Part shown: positions 28,727-37,697 of the stretch, in pieces | How the letters are laid out: each line of letters starts with the position of its first letter | Position numbering within the stretch: the first letter of the stretch is position 1 | DNA from: Pseudomonas fluorescens | Lineage (GTDB): Bacteria > Pseudomonadota > Gammaproteobacteria > Pseudomonadales > Pseudomonadaceae | Assembly (NCBI RefSeq): GCF_018614775.1 | Contig: NZ_JAGGOF010000052.1 | Coordinates: forward strand, 32,631 to 96,630 | DNA: 64,000 nucleotides | Direction of reading: 5' to 3' | Notes under the pieces: model-generated | Told to the model about the DNA's origin: nothing | The model's input: the letters and a program-made list of their open reading frames with translations, nothing else | Databases searched by the model: none | Position numbers and translations under genes: made by a program

Positions 28727-29272
28727 TCAGTCTTCCATACGCGGGAACCGGCTCGCTATATCGTCCCCAGTGAACCGCACAACCGAACCTTGCGCAGCGT
28801 CACCCAACCGAATCGCAACGAAATGCGGCTGCTCCCCGATATCAAACCAGCGCCGCACGCCAGCCGGCAAGATAATCAGATCCCCCCTCTCACACAGCAC
28901 CGCATAAACGTAATCGTCGACGTGCAGAGCGAACAACCCACGACCGGAAACGAAAAGTCGTACTTCCTCTTCGTCATGGCTGTGCTCATCAAGAAGCCGG
29001 GCATACAAGTTGGCTTCATCCGGATGATCACGGGTCACACGGATGACATCCACCGCTGCATAACCACGCTCGGTCATCAACGCGTCGATCGGGGCACTGT
29101 AGGCCGCGACGATTTCTTCATGGCTGGCAGCAGGCTGGATTTTCACCGCAGGCTGCCAGCGGTCGAAGCGAATGCCTTGCTCGGCCAGCGTCGCGGCAAT
29201 GTCCTCAAAGTGAGTCAGCACCTTGTTCGGGATATCAGGGCTTGAAACGTGATAGACGGACAGGCTGCTCAT
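28727..29272 (-). CDS. Acireductone dioxygenase-like cupin with a changed metal ligand
   Basis: A 181-aa cupin closely resembling MtnD of the methionine salvage pathway, which oxidises acireductone. Three of the four metal ligands are present (His97, His99, Glu103 in EHSHDEEEVR). The fourth, normally His in PAxxxHWFDMG, is Arg141 here (PAGVRRWFDIG). No mtnB or mtnC lies next to it. It may be a diverged paralogue, inactive or with a different activity. The codon at 141 is CGC, one transition from CAC. A true mtnD may exist elsewhere. Confidence 0.8.
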   Translation of the reverse strand: MSSLSVYHVSSPDIPNKVLTHFEDIAATLAEQGIRFDRWQPAVKIQPAASHEEIVAAYSAPIDALMTERGYAAVDVIRVTRDHPDEANLYARLLDEHSHDEEEVRLFVSGRGLFALHVDDYVYAVLCERGDLIILPAGVRRWFDIGEQPHFVAIRLGDAAQGSVVRFTGDDIASRFPRMED

Positions 29273-29306
29273 GACAAAGACTCCAGGAAAATAACGGTTG
29301 GAAGGC

Positions 29307-30452
29307 TCATGGCCGGTCCTCTTGCATACGTGTCGCTATGATAACGGCAGCGGCGAACGCGGCGAGGCTGGCAAGGCTGAACGTCCAACCGGCACCGAGG
29401 GCGTTCCAGCTGTAGCCGGAATACAACGCGCCCAAGGCCCCGCCGGTGCCGGCTAGCGCCGCGTAAAGCGCCTGGCCTTGGCCTTGCTGGCGCGGGCCGA
29501 AGCTGCGTTGCACGAAATGGATGGCGGCGGCGTGGAAACTGCCGAACGTTGCCGCGTGCAACACCTGGGCAAACAGCAGCACCCCGAGAAACTCTGCCAG
29601 CGAGCCCAGCAACAGCCAGCGCAGCGCCGCCAGGAGGAAACTCACCAGCAGCACACGGCGCACGGAAAACCGCGCCAGGATCCGGCTCATCAGCAGGAAG
29701 ATCAGCACTTCCGCCACCACCCCGACGGCCCAGAGCAGGCCGATCAATCCGCGACTGTAGCCCAGCCGCTCCAGGTGCAAGGTCAGAAAGGTGTAATACG
29801 GCCCATGGCTCACCTGCATCAGGCCCACGCAGGTGTAGAACGCCAGCACGCCGGGGTTGCGCAGTTGGCGCACAAAGCCCTCCCCCGCCACTCGCGGTCC
29901 CTGCACCGGCTGAGCGTTGGGTACCCAGAAGCTGGCGAGCACGATGCCGGCCATGATCAGCACCAGCGCCATCGGGTAGATGTCCAGGCTCAGCCACTCG
30001 AACAGACGACCCAGCAGCACCACGGTGATGATGAAACCGATGGAGCCCCACAGGCGGACCTGGCTGTAGCGCGAGGACTGGCCGCCCAGGTGCGCCAGGG
30101 TGATGACTTCGAATTGCGGCAAGACCGCGTGCCAGAAGAACGCATGCAGCGCCATGACCATCGCCAGCCAGGCGTAGCTTTTATCGATGAAGATCAGTGA
30201 AAAGGCCAACAGCGTGCAAACCGCGCCAAACCGCACGATCGCCAGGCGTCGACCGGTGTAATCCCCCAGCCAACCCCAGATATTCGGCGCCACGCAGCGC
30301 ATCAGCATGGGGATTGCCACCAGTTCGCCGATGCGCGCGGCGTTAAAGCCCAGGTGATCGAAATACAGCGCCAGGAACGGCGCCGTTGAACCGAGCAGCG
30401 CGAAATAGAACAGGTAGAAACCCGAGAGCCGCCAGTACGGCAATGCCGCCAC
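29307..30452 (-). CDS. MFS transporter, HcaT/LacY-like
   Basis: A 381-aa permease with about twelve membrane segments. PYWRLSGFYLFYFALLG at the N-terminus and GIGELVAIPMLMRCVAPN-like sequence (here ARIGELVAIPMLMRCVAPN) are characteristic of the HcaT (phenylpropionate) branch. SSRYSQVRLWGSIGFI is also conserved. Substrate unknown. It lies between aroC and the dioxygenase gene on the same strand with short gaps. Confidence 0.87.
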   Translation of the reverse strand: MAALPYWRLSGFYLFYFALLGSTAPFLALYFDHLGFNAARIGELVAIPMLMRCVAPNIWGWLGDYTGRRLAIVRFGAVCTLLAFSLIFIDKSYAWLAMVMALHAFFWHAVLPQFEVITLAHLGGQSSRYSQVRLWGSIGFIITVVLLGRLFEWLSLDIYPMALVLIMAGIVLASFWVPNAQPVQGPRVAGEGFVRQLRNPGVLAFYTCVGLMQVSHGPYYTFLTLHLERLGYSRGLIGLLWAVGVVAEVLIFLLMSRILARFSVRRVLLVSFLLAALRWLLLGSLAEFLGVLLFAQVLHAATFGSFHAAAIHFVQRSFGPRQQGQGQALYAALAGTGGALGALYSGYSWNALGAGWTFSLASLAAFAAAVIIATRMQEDRP

Positions 30453-30486
30453 GGTCGTCAGGCCACGGCGGCCGGCAGGTCAGCCA

Positions 30487-31578
30487 TCAGAGCTGACCCA
30501 ACACCGGGGTGCCGACGCGCACGTCGGCGTTCTGGCCGCGATGGCGCAGCAGATGGTCCATCAGCACGATTGCCATCATCGCCTCGGCGATCGGCGTGGC
30601 ACGGATTCCAACGCACGGATCATGCCGGCCCTTGGTGATGACCTCCACCGGGTTGCCATGGACGTCGATGGAGCGGCCCGGCGTGGTGATGCTGGAGGTG
30701 GGTTTCAACGCCAGGTGCGCGACGATCGGCTGCCCCGAGGAAATGCCGCCCAGAATGCCGCCGGCATTGTTGCTCAGGAACCCTTGTGGGGTCAGTTCGT
30801 CACGGTGCTCGGTGCCACGCTGGGCGACGCAGGCGAAACCGGCGCCGATTTCCACGCCCTTCACCGCATTGATGCTCATCAGCGCGTGCGCCAGTTCGGC
30901 ATCAAGACGGTCGAAGATCGGCTCGCCGAGGCCCGGCATCACCCCTTCGGCCACTACGGTAATCTTCGCGCCGACCGAATCCTGGTCCCGGCGCAACTGG
31001 TCCATGTAGGCTTCCAGCTCCGGCACTTTGTCCGGGTCGGGGCAGAAGAAGGCGTTCTGTTCCACCGAATCCCAGGTCTTGAACGGGATTTCGATAGGGC
31101 CCAACTGGCTCATGTAGCCACGAATGTTGATGCCCTGGCTCGCCAGGTATTTCTTCGCGATCGCGCCGGCCGCCACGCGCATGGCGGTTTCCCGGGCCGA
31201 ACTGCGACCGCCGCCGCGATAGTCGCGCTCACCGTACTTGTGGTGGTAGGTGTAGTCGGCGTGGGCCGGGCGGAACAGGTCCTTGATGGCCGAGTAGTCC
31301 TTGGACTTCTGGTCGGTGTTGCGGATCAGCAGGCCGATGGCGCAGCCGGTGGTGCGCCCTTCGAACACGCCGGAGAGGATTTCGACTTCATCGGCTTCCT
31401 GGCGCTGGGTGGTGTGGCGGCTGGTGCCGGGCTTGCGGCGATCCAGGTCGCGCTGCAGGTCGTCCAGGGAAATCTCCAGGCCCGGCGGGCAGCCGTCGAC
31501 AATGGCGACCAACGCCGGGCCATGGCTTTCGCCCGCGGTGGTGACAGTGAACAGCTTGCCGTAGGTATTGCCGGACAT
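30487..31578 (-). CDS. aroC: Chorismate synthase
   Basis: A 363-aa FMN-dependent enzyme that makes chorismate from EPSP, the last common step of aromatic synthesis. Signature blocks are [18 protein letters not shown] near the N-terminus, [21 protein letters not shown] sequence (here [18 protein letters not shown]), and [14 protein letters not shown] sequence (here [16 protein letters not shown]). The start [10 protein letters not shown] is standard; 23 upstream codons are not conserved. Confidence 0.97.
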   Translation of the reverse strand: MSGNTYGKLFTVTTAGESHGPALVAIVDGCPPGLEISLDDLQRDLDRRKPGTSRHTTQRQEADEVEILSGVFEGRTTGCAIGLLIRNTDQKSKDYSAIKDLFRPAHADYTYHHKYGERDYRGGGRSSARETAMRVAAGAIAKKYLASQGINIRGYMSQLGPIEIPFKTWDSVEQNAFFCPDPDKVPELEAYMDQLRRDQDSVGAKITVVAEGVMPGLGEPIFDRLDAELAHALMSINAVKGVEIGAGFACVAQRGTEHRDELTPQGFLSNNAGGILGGISSGQPIVAHLALKPTSSITTPGRSIDVHGNPVEVITKGRHDPCVGIRATPIAEAMMAIVLMDHLLRHRGQNADVRVGTPVLGQL

Positions 31579-31704
31579 GCAGGGTGCTCCGTGAAATCGC
31601 CGATTCGTGATGGTCGCCAGTATACGCAGGCTAACTGCGTAGTTCATCCTCGAACCTTATCGGTTGCCACCAGTCCAACCGGCACCTTCGCAACTAATGG
31701 CGTG

Positions 31705-32670
31705 ATGATGTTAAAGCTGTTTGCCCTGAGCCTTACCCTGTTCACCGGTCTGTTTTGCGGCCTGACCCAGGCCGCAGTCCTGCAACGTCCGATCAGCCTC
31801 GATACCGGCAACGGTGAGCTTTTCGGATCATTGCTGCTGCCCAAGTCCGACACGCCGGTGCCGGTTGTCCTGATCATTTCCGGGTCCGGTCCTACGGATC
31901 GCGACGGAAACAACCCCGAGGGCGGGCGCAACGACAGCCTCAAGCGCCTGGCCTGGGTCCTGGCCCGGCATAACATCGCCAGCGTGCGCTATGACAAGCG
32001 CGGTGTCGCCGCCAGCCTGGCGGCGACACCGGATGAACGCAACCTGAGCGTCGAAGCCTACGTGGCCGACGCTGTTGCCTGGAGCCGCAAACTCGCCGCC
32101 GACCCACGCATGGGCCCGGTGATCTTGCTCGGCCACAGTGAAGGCGCGCTGATTGCCAGCCTCGCCGCGCCCCAAGCCAACGCAGCGGCGGTGATTTCGT
32201 TGTCCGGCAGCGCCCGGCCCATCGACCAGGTCCTGCGCCAGCAACTGGGCAGCCGCCTGCCCCCGCCGCTGATGTTGCGCAGCAATGAGTTGCTCGACAG
32301 CCTCAAGGCCGGTCGGCTCGACACAGACGTGCCGCCGCACCTGCAAGTCATCTTCCGTCCCAGCGTACAGCCGTACCTGATCTCGCTGTTTCGCCAGGAC
32401 CCGGCCCAGGCTTTCGCGGCGCTGAAGATGCCGGCCCTGATCATCCAGGGCAGCCATGACATCCAGGTCAGCGTCGATGACGCCAGGCAGTTGAAAGCCG
32501 CCAAGCCCGATGCCGAGCTGGCGCTGATCGAAGGCATGAACCACGTGATGCGCATCGTGCCGAAGGATGTGAAACAGCAACTGGCGTCTTACAAAAACCC
32601 CAACCTGCCGCTGGCCGCCGAACTCGGCACACGCATTTCGGCTTTTATTAGCTCGATCGCCACCCGTTAA
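31705..32670 (+). CDS. Secreted alpha/beta hydrolase
   Basis: A 321-aa protein with a signal peptide (LFALSLTLFTGLFCGLTQA). It has the serine elbow GHSEGA (about residue 149), an oxyanion segment ISGSGPTDRDGNN (about 55), Asp in GSHDIQV and His in GMNHVM: a full hydrolase triad. The substrate is unknown. It is divergent from aroC. The ATG at 31708 is an alternative start. Confidence 0.87.
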   Translation: MMLKLFALSLTLFTGLFCGLTQAAVLQRPISLDTGNGELFGSLLLPKSDTPVPVVLIISGSGPTDRDGNNPEGGRNDSLKRLAWVLARHNIASVRYDKRGVAASLAATPDERNLSVEAYVADAVAWSRKLAADPRMGPVILLGHSEGALIASLAAPQANAAAVISLSGSARPIDQVLRQQLGSRLPPPLMLRSNELLDSLKAGRLDTDVPPHLQVIFRPSVQPYLISLFRQDPAQAFAALKMPALIIQGSHDIQVSVDDARQLKAAKPDAELALIEGMNHVMRIVPKDVKQQLASYKNPNLPLAAELGTRISAFISSIATR

Positions 32671-32768
32671 ACGCTTTTAACCCTCCAGTCCTGGCAAAAA
32701 CGGCCGATAGACCGATGTCGGACAGCGCCATCGCTGCCGACCCGCCGGCCAGGACAGGATTTGCCGTT

Positions 32769-33563
32769 ATGACTGAACCACAAGCCTCACCCGATACCGA
32801 CGCAGCCGTCGAGGCGCCCGCCAATCCCGCGGCGGAGCTGCCCTGGGCGGACGTGCAGGCCGAGCATCACAAGATGCTTCGGCTGGCCCCGCTCAAGACC
32901 GACCGCGCCACGGGCGCGCGGCCACTGCGCTTTGTCGAGTACAGCTATGCCGAGCGCCACAGCAAGGAACGCAGTCTGTTGCGCTTGAGCATCAAACTGC
33001 CGGGGCAACGTGTGCGCAAGGAACAGAATCATCTGGATGTCTGGGCTGATCACGTTGAAAAGCGCCTGTTCTTTTCCCCGGACAATCTGCAAATCGAACC
33101 GATGAACCGTGGCATCGGCCGCTTCCTCGCCGCCCAGGGCATCACCTGGGCCAAGAAGCGCTGGTCGGCCTACCGGGTCGAAGGCACCGACCTGGACAAC
33201 AAGGATGCGCTGAACGAAGACACCCGGTTGCGCCGTGATCGCTTTCTCAAGGCCCAGGGTTTCGAGGTGGCTTATGCCGACGCCCAGCACCTGAAAGGCA
33301 GCGTCAAGGCCACCCACGTCGGCGACCTGGTGGGGGATTGGAATACCGAGAAGTTGCAGTTCGTGGAAATCCTCGAAGCGGCGCAGATGCTGCAACAGGC
33401 CGAGCAGAACCTGGCGGAACAGGAGGTCAAGCTCAAGCAGCAGGAGGAGAAGGTCAACAAGTTCAAGCGCGAAGACACCGGCCTGCGCTTCACCATCACC
33501 TGCCTGGTGGCGTTTGCCATGTTCCAGGCGGGGTTGCTGATCTGGATTGCGACACGGCACTGA
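32769..33563 (+). CDS. Hypothetical protein with C-terminal coiled coil and membrane anchor
   Basis: A 264-aa protein not assigned to any family. It is charged through most of its length. A Gln/Glu/Lys-rich stretch (QQAEQNLAEQEVKLKQQEEK, about residues 208-235) predicts a coiled coil, followed by one membrane segment (FTITCLVAFAMFQAGLLIWI) at the C-terminus. The start at MTEPQAS has AGGA nine bases upstream; an earlier ATG at 32715 is weaker. It is probably tail-anchored in the inner membrane. Confidence 0.75.
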   Translation: MTEPQASPDTDAAVEAPANPAAELPWADVQAEHHKMLRLAPLKTDRATGARPLRFVEYSYAERHSKERSLLRLSIKLPGQRVRKEQNHLDVWADHVEKRLFFSPDNLQIEPMNRGIGRFLAAQGITWAKKRWSAYRVEGTDLDNKDALNEDTRLRRDRFLKAQGFEVAYADAQHLKGSVKATHVGDLVGDWNTEKLQFVEILEAAQMLQQAEQNLAEQEVKLKQQEEKVNKFKREDTGLRFTITCLVAFAMFQAGLLIWIATRH

Positions 33564-33582
33564 ACTCAGCAGCGAGTGAGCC

Positions 33583-33609
33583 CCTGCGGGAGCGAGCTTG
33601 CTCCCACAG
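33583..33609. repeat. Degenerate REP hairpin
   Basis: CTGCGGGAGCGAGCTTGCTCCCACAG: a short self-complementary remnant between converging genes. Confidence 0.65.
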
Positions 33610-33636
33610 TGGGCTACGGTGCGATGCGAATCGTGG

Positions 33637-34545
33637 TCAAACCCGCGAAGCGAACAACCCCTGGTGCTGGCGGCACTGTTCGGCGCTGAGCATGAACACG
33701 CCATGCCCGCCCCGCTCGAAGTCCAGCCAGGCGAAATCGACTTCCGGGTACAGTGCCTCGACGTGGACCTGGCTGTTGCCCACCTCGACAATCAACAAGC
33801 CCTTCTCGGTCAGATGATCGGCCGCCTCGGCCAGCATCCGCCGAACCAGGTTCAAGCCATCATCGCCACATGCCAGCCCCAGTTCCGGCTCGTGCTGGTA
33901 TTCCTGCGGCATGTCGGCGAAATCTTCCGCATCGACGTAGGGCGGGTTCGACACGATCAGGTCGAAACGTTGCCCAGGCAGCCCTTCGAAACCATCCCCC
34001 TGAACGGTGAACACGCGCTCATCGACGCCATGGCGCTCGATGTTCCGGTTAGCCACTTCCAGGGCTTCGAACGACAGGTCGGCCAGCACCACCTCGGCTT
34101 CCGGGAACTCATAGGCACAGGCGATGCCGATGCAGCCGGAGCCCGTGCACAGGTCGAGAATCCGCGCAGGTTCCTGGCCCAGCCAAGGCTCAAAACGCTT
34201 TTCGATCAGCTCACCGATCGGCGAACGCGGAATCAGCACGCGTTCATCGACAATGAACGACATCCCGCAGAACCAGGCCTCACCCAACAGGTAGGCCGTC
34301 GGGACCCGTTCGGTGATGCGGCGGTGCAACAGGCGCTGCACATGGACCAGTTCCTCGTCTTCCAGTCGGCAATCCAGGTAGCTATCGGCAATTTCCCAAG
34401 GCAGGTGCAGCGCGCCCAACACCAACTGGCGGGCTTCGTCCCACGCATTGTCGGTGCCATGGCCAAAAAACAGATCCTCCCCATGGAAACGGCTGACGGC
34501 CCAACGGATATGGTCGCGCAGGGTACGGAGACGGGAAGTGATCAC
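33637..34545 (-). CDS. prmB: Ribosomal protein L3 glutamine N5-methyltransferase
   Basis: A 302-aa SAM-dependent enzyme of the HemK family. [17 protein letters not shown] is the SAM motif, and [12 protein letters not shown] is the NPPY active site. [17 protein letters not shown] in the middle and the N-terminal helical domain are typical of PrmB rather than PrmC. It methylates the GGQ glutamine of L3. Confidence 0.95.
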   Translation of the reverse strand: MITSRLRTLRDHIRWAVSRFHGEDLFFGHGTDNAWDEARQLVLGALHLPWEIADSYLDCRLEDEELVHVQRLLHRRITERVPTAYLLGEAWFCGMSFIVDERVLIPRSPIGELIEKRFEPWLGQEPARILDLCTGSGCIGIACAYEFPEAEVVLADLSFEALEVANRNIERHGVDERVFTVQGDGFEGLPGQRFDLIVSNPPYVDAEDFADMPQEYQHEPELGLACGDDGLNLVRRMLAEAADHLTEKGLLIVEVGNSQVHVEALYPEVDFAWLDFERGGHGVFMLSAEQCRQHQGLFASRV

Positions 34546-34799
34546 GGCGGCAAACTCCAGAAAAATCGACGGGCGAGTCTACCAGCCAAACGCGCGCCCA
34601 CCCAAATACGCCCCAAGGATGAAAGGAAAACACCCAGGCACTTGTAGGATCCATCCGTTTTTTGCGCAACCTATTGAACAAGACGAGCATCTTGACAAGG
34701 CTGTAGGCCAGCAACGGCGCCGCTTGCGATGGAAGCGATTCACAGAACCGCTCAGCCAGAGGAGAATGTCGCAAAAGCCCCATCTGAAGGAGCCCCAGA

Positions 34800-35390
34800 A
34801 TGTCCGTTCCAAAAACGATGTTTCAACTCAGCGGCCGCGGTTACGCAGCGGCCAACCTGAGTCAAGCGACCCTGATCATCATCGATGCCCAGAAAGAGTA
34901 CCTCGCCGGCCCCCTGGCCCTGAGTGGCATGGATGCAGCCGTCGCGAACATCAAGCAACTGCTCGGCGCGGCCCGTGCAGCCGGTCGGCCGATCGTGCAT
35001 GTGCGCCACCTGGGCACCCACGGCGGGCTGTTCGACCCACAGGGCGAGCGTGGCGAGTTCATTCCGGGCCTCGAACCCCAGGGCGACGAAACCGTCATCG
35101 GCAAGCTGCTGCCCAGCGCCTTCCATGGCACCGAGTTGAAAAAACGCCTGGAAGAGTTCGGCCCCCTGGACCTGATCGTTTGCGGATTCATGAGCCATTC
35201 CAGCGTCAGCACTACCGTGCGCGCCGCCAAGAACCTGGGCTTTCGCTGCACCCTGGTGGAAGACGCCTGCGCCACCCGCGACCTGCCGCACAAGGGCGGC
35301 GTGCTCAGCGCCGAACAGGTGCACCAGACCGAAATGGCGATCATGGCCGACAACTTCGCCACCCTCGCCCTGACCCAGGATTTCGCCTGA
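34800..35390 (+). CDS. Isochorismatase-like hydrolase with Ser at the catalytic Cys position
   Basis: A 196-aa protein of the cysteine hydrolase (isochorismatase-like) fold. Asp29 in LIIIDAQKEY and the Lys in VIGKLLPSAFHGTEL fit the Asp-Lys-Cys triad. In VCGFMSHSSVSTTVRAA the usual catalytic Cys is replaced by Ser135. It may be a different type of hydrolase, as isochorismatases proper also lack the Cys. Monocistronic; substrate unknown. Confidence 0.83.
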   Translation: MSVPKTMFQLSGRGYAAANLSQATLIIIDAQKEYLAGPLALSGMDAAVANIKQLLGAARAAGRPIVHVRHLGTHGGLFDPQGERGEFIPGLEPQGDETVIGKLLPSAFHGTELKKRLEEFGPLDLIVCGFMSHSSVSTTVRAAKNLGFRCTLVEDACATRDLPHKGGVLSAEQVHQTEMAIMADNFATLALTQDFA

Positions 35391-35512
35391 TCAAGCCTTC
35401 GGTGAGCGGCCGCTTGAGCCGCTCATCCGCAAAAGCCTCTCATTTGCCCTAGCCTCAGGAACAACCCGTACATCTTCCGGTCGAAGGGCCGATACCCACA
35501 GAGGAAGTCGGA

Positions 35513-35833
35513 ATGAAGTTATCCGATGGTTTTGACGCACGTCGCTTGCGGGCCAAAGGCCCGAGCAGCTGGCGGTTTCGTTTCGGCGCGGCGATCGCTG
35601 CGCTGCTGGCAACGCTCGGTGTGCTGCTGGCCATGGCCGGCGCCGCCAGCCTGCTGGGTCGCCCGCCCGCCCTGGGCGAGTTGAATGCCACGCCGCTCGG
35701 TTCGGCGATCATCCTGGCCGTCGGCCTGCTCGTCCTGTTGCTGGGTGTCTGGCTTTGGCGCCGCTGCCGCCGTCGCGCCCGTCAATCCCTGGAGCTGGCC
35801 ATGGCTCCGCACCTGATGAAAAAACACGACTGA
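35513..35833 (+). CDS. Small hypothetical membrane protein
   Basis: A 106-aa protein with two hydrophobic stretches (about residues 25-48 and 63-83) and a basic segment RRCRRRARQS after the second. No family was recognised. It has a GAGGAAG-like ribosome site and lies 73 bases upstream of the Smr gene on the same strand, so the two may be cotranscribed. Confidence 0.7.
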   Translation: MKLSDGFDARRLRAKGPSSWRFRFGAAIAALLATLGVLLAMAGAASLLGRPPALGELNATPLGSAIILAVGLLVLLLGVWLWRRCRRRARQSLELAMAPHLMKKHD

Positions 35834-35906
35834 ACCGCCACCCGACGTTTTGTCGCGCCGGATCCCGCCAGAGTTGGGTAGACTGGTCGGCTTCGCGGAG
35901 GCTGAC

Positions 35907-36464
35907 ATGCAAGACGACGACTTTTCCCTGTTCAAAAGTGCGATCCAGGGCGTAAAACCGATCAAACACGATCGTGCCGAGACCGGCAAACCCAGGGCCG
36001 ACCGCGCACAGATCGCCAAACTGCGCCAAGCCGCCACCGTGCGCACCGATGCCACGACCGTCGACGGCCTGTCCGATCAGTTCGTGATCGACGTCGGCCC
36101 TGAAGACGAGTTGATGTGGGCGCGCGACGGCGTCCAGGAAAGCCAGATGCGCAAGCTGAAGGTCGGCCAGATTCCCTTCGAAGGCAGCCTCGACCTGCAC
36201 GGCATGACGGTCGAAAAAGCCCGGGAAACGCTCTGGGCGTTCCTGGCCGAAGCTACGAAGTTCGAAATCCGCTGCGTACGCGTCACCCACGGCAAGGCCG
36301 TGCGGCTGGACGGCAAGCGGCCGATGATCAAGAGTCACGTCAACACCTGGTTGCGCCAGCACCCGCAAGTGCTAGGCTTCACCTCCTGCCAGGCCAGACA
36401 CGGCGGCGCCGGAGCGGTCTACGTGATGCTCAAGCGCACGATGATGGAAGGTCGCGACGAGTAG
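35907..36464 (+). CDS. Smr-domain protein (YdaL/SmrB-like)
   Basis: A 185-aa protein with a C-terminal Smr domain (about residues 95-180): SLDLHGMTVEKARETL, RVTHGKAV and the GGAGAVYVMLK end. Smr domains act as endonucleases on nucleic acids; SmrB cleaves mRNA at collided ribosomes, and this could be a relative. The N-terminal half is basic and unstructured. The start at MQDDDFSLF is the usual one. Confidence 0.85.
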   Translation: MQDDDFSLFKSAIQGVKPIKHDRAETGKPRADRAQIAKLRQAATVRTDATTVDGLSDQFVIDVGPEDELMWARDGVQESQMRKLKVGQIPFEGSLDLHGMTVEKARETLWAFLAEATKFEIRCVRVTHGKAVRLDGKRPMIKSHVNTWLRQHPQVLGFTSCQARHGGAGAVYVMLKRTMMEGRDE

Positions 36465-36541
36465 CCCGCGATTGCCGAGCTTGCAGCGCCGTGTCCGCCA
36501 CCGTACCCTTGCCCTTTGCGTAAAATCCCACAGGTAGTTTC

Positions 36542-37087
36542 ATGTCTCTGGAACAGAATTACACCGCGATTCTCGGCCAATTGGGCGAGGACGTTTCCCG
36601 CGAGGGCCTGCTCGACACGCCCAAGCGTGCTGCCAAGGCCATGCAGTACCTCTGCCGCGGGTACGAACAGACCCTGGAAGAAGTCACCAATGGTGCCTTG
36701 TTCAGCTCCGACAACAGCGAGATGGTGCTGGTCAAGGACATCGAGTTGTACTCGCTGTGCGAGCACCACCTGCTGCCTTTCATCGGCAAGGCCCACGTGG
36801 CCTATATCCCGAGCGGCAAGGTGCTGGGGTTGTCGAAGGTTGCGCGCATCGTCGACATGTACGCGCGTCGCCTGCAGATCCAGGAAAACCTCAGCCGCCA
36901 GATCGCCGACGCGGTCCAGCAGGTAACCGGCGCCCTGGGCGTGGCGGTGGTGATCGAGGCCAAGCACATGTGCATGATGATGCGCGGCGTGGAAAAGCAG
37001 AATTCCTCGATGATCACCTCGGTGATGCTTGGCGAGTTCCGTGAAAACTCCGCAACCCGCATGGAATTCCTCAGCCTCATCAAGTAA
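36542..37087 (+). CDS. folE: GTP cyclohydrolase I
   Basis: A 181-aa enzyme that opens GTP to dihydroneopterin triphosphate, first step of folate synthesis. The zinc site is seen in [20 protein letters not shown] (Cys and His) and HMCMMMRGV (second Cys). [13 protein letters not shown] is also diagnostic. The zinc-dependent FolE1 type is therefore encoded here. A strong terminator follows. Confidence 0.96.
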   Translation: MSLEQNYTAILGQLGEDVSREGLLDTPKRAAKAMQYLCRGYEQTLEEVTNGALFSSDNSEMVLVKDIELYSLCEHHLLPFIGKAHVAYIPSGKVLGLSKVARIVDMYARRLQIQENLSRQIADAVQQVTGALGVAVVIEAKHMCMMMRGVEKQNSSMITSVMLGEFRENSATRMEFLSLIK

Positions 37088-37101
37088 GCCGCTGCGTGAA
37101 G

Positions 37102-37131
37102 AAAACCGGCATTGATCGCCGGTTTTTTTTT
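37102..37131 (+). terminator. Terminator of folE
   Basis: AAAACCGGC and GCCGGTTTTTTTT arms with a six-base loop and a long T-run, 15 bases after the folE stop. Confidence 0.92.
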
Positions 37132-37190
37132 GCCTGTGAAAAATCAGGTAAGCTGCGCGCCCTCTTCTCTCCTGCCGCGAGACCTATACC

Positions 37191-37562
37191 GTGATCGTCA
37201 AAGCACTTCGAGTTGGCCTGGGCCAGCTGATCATCCTCATCGACTTCATCACCCGTCCCGGCAAGAAACAACGCCCGGCCGAAGCCCAGGCCCAGGTCGA
37301 CCAGGCCGCCCGTGGCTTGACCCTGTATCAGTTCCACGCTTGCCCGTTCTGTGTGAAAACCCGCCGAACCCTACGCCGTCTCAACGTGCCGGTGGCGTTA
37401 CGGGATGCGAAGAACAACGAGCAGGATCGCCAGGTGCTGCTGGAGCAAGGCGGCAAGATCAAAGTGCCGTGCCTGCGCATTGAAGAGGATGGCAGGACCA
37501 CCTGGATGTATGAGTCCAAGGTGATCATTGAGTATCTGGATAAGCGATTTTCGGTGGTCTGA
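37191..37562 (+). CDS. Glutaredoxin-like (GST N-terminal domain) membrane-anchored protein
   Basis: A 123-aa protein starting with GTG. A hydrophobic segment (about residues 5-20) precedes a glutaredoxin fold with the redox motif CPFC at residues 51-54, then KVPCLRIEEDG and YESKVIIEYLDKRF. It resembles a GST N-terminal domain without the C-terminal helical part. It is probably a membrane-tethered thiol oxidoreductase. Confidence 0.85.
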   Translation: MIVKALRVGLGQLIILIDFITRPGKKQRPAEAQAQVDQAARGLTLYQFHACPFCVKTRRTLRRLNVPVALRDAKNNEQDRQVLLEQGGKIKVPCLRIEEDGRTTWMYESKVIIEYLDKRFSVV

Positions 37563-37583
37563 TGGTTTTGGAGTGGGCTTGAA

Positions 37584-37670
37584 GGCCTCATCGCGAGCAG
37601 GCTCGCTCCCACAGGGGTTTTGTGAACACTGAAAATCCAGTGTGGGAGTGAGCCTGCTCGCGATGAGGCC
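37584..37670. repeat. REP inverted pair, TCGCGAT ends outside
   Basis: Nearly perfect 30-base arms, beginning GGCCTCATCGCGAG, with one mismatch. It lies between converging genes. Confidence 0.9.
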
Positions 37671-37697
37671 GGGGCGCTCACCACAAAACTTGCGGCA

